23,666 bases of DNA from RGIG2041 sp045532715 (GTDB taxonomy: Bacteria > Bacillota > Clostridia > UBA1381 > UMGS1253). The stretch lies in contig JAZSGM010000143.1 in the NCBI GenBank assembly GCA_045532715.1, forward strand, positions 1 through 23,666. The letters run 5' to 3'. The notes under the pieces were generated by a model, which searched no databases, was not told where the DNA came from, and was given only the letters and a program-made list of their open reading frames with translations. The translations under genes and the position numbers were made by a program. This document shows, piece after piece, positions 23,335 to 23,666 of this stretch (its first letter is position 1; the number at the start of each line of letters is the position of its first letter).

Positions 23335-23363
23335 ATTTTATCATTTTTTCGCTTTATTGTCAA
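23335..23363 (-). promoter_or_regulatory. Sigma-A promoter of the cell wall hydrolase gene
   Basis: On the minus strand: TTGACA (complement of 23358-23363), a 17-base spacer, TAAAAT (complement of 23335-23340). Start near 23328, leader about 70 bases. A consensus vegetative promoter, not a forespore type. Confidence 0.85.
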
Positions 23364-23433
23364 GTTTTCGACTTTACAGCCGGCTTTTGCGCATATCACC
23401 TTTCACTTTTCCGCAAAAAATTTAAAATAAATC

Positions 23434-23462
23434 TTGACAATACGTTCACATATGAGTATAAT
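23434..23462 (+). promoter_or_regulatory. Promoter of tRNA-Trp
   Basis: Perfect TTGACA (23434-23439) and perfect TATAAT (23457-23462) with a 17-base spacer, about 25 bases before the mature 5' end of the tRNA. Typical of stable RNA genes. Confidence 0.93.
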
Positions 23463-23487
23463 ATATGAGTAGCGCTAAAAAGTACAT

Positions 23488-23563
23488 AGGGGTATAGCTC
23501 AGTTGGTAGAGCAGTGGTCTCCAAAACCACGTGCCGAGGGTTCAAGTCCTTCTGCCCCTGCCA
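23488..23563 (+). tRNA. tRNA-Trp (anticodon CCA)
   Basis: A 76-base cloverleaf including an encoded CCA end. The acceptor arm AGGGGTA pairs with TGCCCCT, with discriminator G. The D arm contains AGCTCAGTTGGTAGAGC. The anticodon arm is GTGGT-CTCCAAA-ACCAC, giving CCA, which reads UGG. The T arm has GGGTTCAAGTCC. It is monocistronic, with a consensus promoter and a terminator directly after. Confidence 0.97.
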
Positions 23564-23572
23564 AAACAAAAG

Positions 23573-23601
23573 ATAGAGTCGCATTAGCGGCTCTATTTTT
23601 T
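23573..23601 (+). terminator. Rho-independent terminator after tRNA-Trp
   Basis: Ten-base-pair stem ATAGAGTCGC/GCGGCTCTAT (23573-23582, 23587-23596) with one G-U pair and an ATTA loop, then a T-run to 23601. Confidence 0.9.
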
Positions 23602-23666
23602 GTTTTCGTATAGATAGACTTGAACCCGAGGCACGGTAAGTGCCGGGCAGCAGCGCCGAGCGCCGC
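23602..23666. other. Right-edge intergenic segment with a tRNA T-arm-like word
   Basis: No gene is seen. GACTTGAACCC at 23617-23627 is the exact reverse complement of the T-arm word GGGTTCAAGTC in tRNA-Trp (23538-23548). It is followed by the hairpin GGCAC-GGTAA-GTGCC and GC-rich sequence running off the window. It may be the edge of a dispersed repeat or of a further RNA gene on the other strand. Confidence 0.4.

Noticed and set aside
23396..23584. Minus-strand reading frame of 62 codons across the tRNA-Trp
   Set aside because: It is the antisense of the tRNA gene; the run KDLNPRHVVLETTALPTELYPY-type is a well-known false protein caused by tRNA genes.

Overview
The window looks like the chromosome of an anaerobic, low-to-mid GC Gram-positive bacterium of the class Clostridia, probably a gut Oscillospirales/Ruminococcaceae-type organism. 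The grounds are strong AGGAGG-type ribosome binding sites, TTGACA-17-TATAAT promoters, a pgk-tpiA-gpmI glycolytic run, an anaerobic (radical SAM) sulfatase maturase, LplB/YtcP-type sugar permeases, and intergenic repeats of the kind scattered through many gut Firmicutes genomes. The assignment is inference from gene content; no 16S rRNA is present.

Layout, left to right. (1) 1-2804, plus strand: a 61-residue ribbon-helix-helix protein, then a likely three-gene operon of an EamA/DMT exporter and two small zinc-ribbon membrane proteins, closed by a bidirectional terminator. (2) 2962-5459, minus strand: two carbohydrate ABC permeases. The upstream one carries an unusual N-terminal coiled coil of about 225 residues. 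Neither a solute-binding protein nor an ATPase is adjacent. (3) 5973-12164, plus strand: pgk, tpiA and gpmI, separated by GC-rich hairpins that lack T-tracts, then gyrA and a strong terminator. (4) 12217-12500: a gene-free island of repeat hairpins bracketed by two almost identical terminator palindromes. (5) 12540-15262, minus strand: an anaerobic sulfatase maturase and a cytoplasmic Cys-type sulfatase, two bases apart. (6) 15263-15740: a second repeat-rich gap. (7) 15741-18651: a glutaminase A-like (DUF4965 superfamily) protein on the minus strand, divergent from an AraC-type regulator. (8) 18788-19714: a cysteine synthase-like PLP enzyme with a hairpin-rich leader and a strong terminator. 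(9) 19872-22068: a CofE-like (coenzyme F420 gamma-glutamyl ligase fold) protein in operon with a stand-alone GMP synthetase domain lacking its glutaminase half. (10) 22413-23258, minus strand: a secreted SleB-type cell wall hydrolase. (11) 23488-23563: tRNA-Trp with its own promoter and terminator.

The housekeeping core (pgk, tpiA, gpmI, gyrA, tRNA-Trp) is ordinary. The accessory part suggests scavenging of sulfated or complex glycans: sulfatase plus maturase, sugar permeases, and a regulated glycosidase-fold or glutaminase-like enzyme. The points most worth follow-up are the coiled-coil permease, the CofE-like/stand-alone GuaA-synthetase pair, and the two repeat islands.
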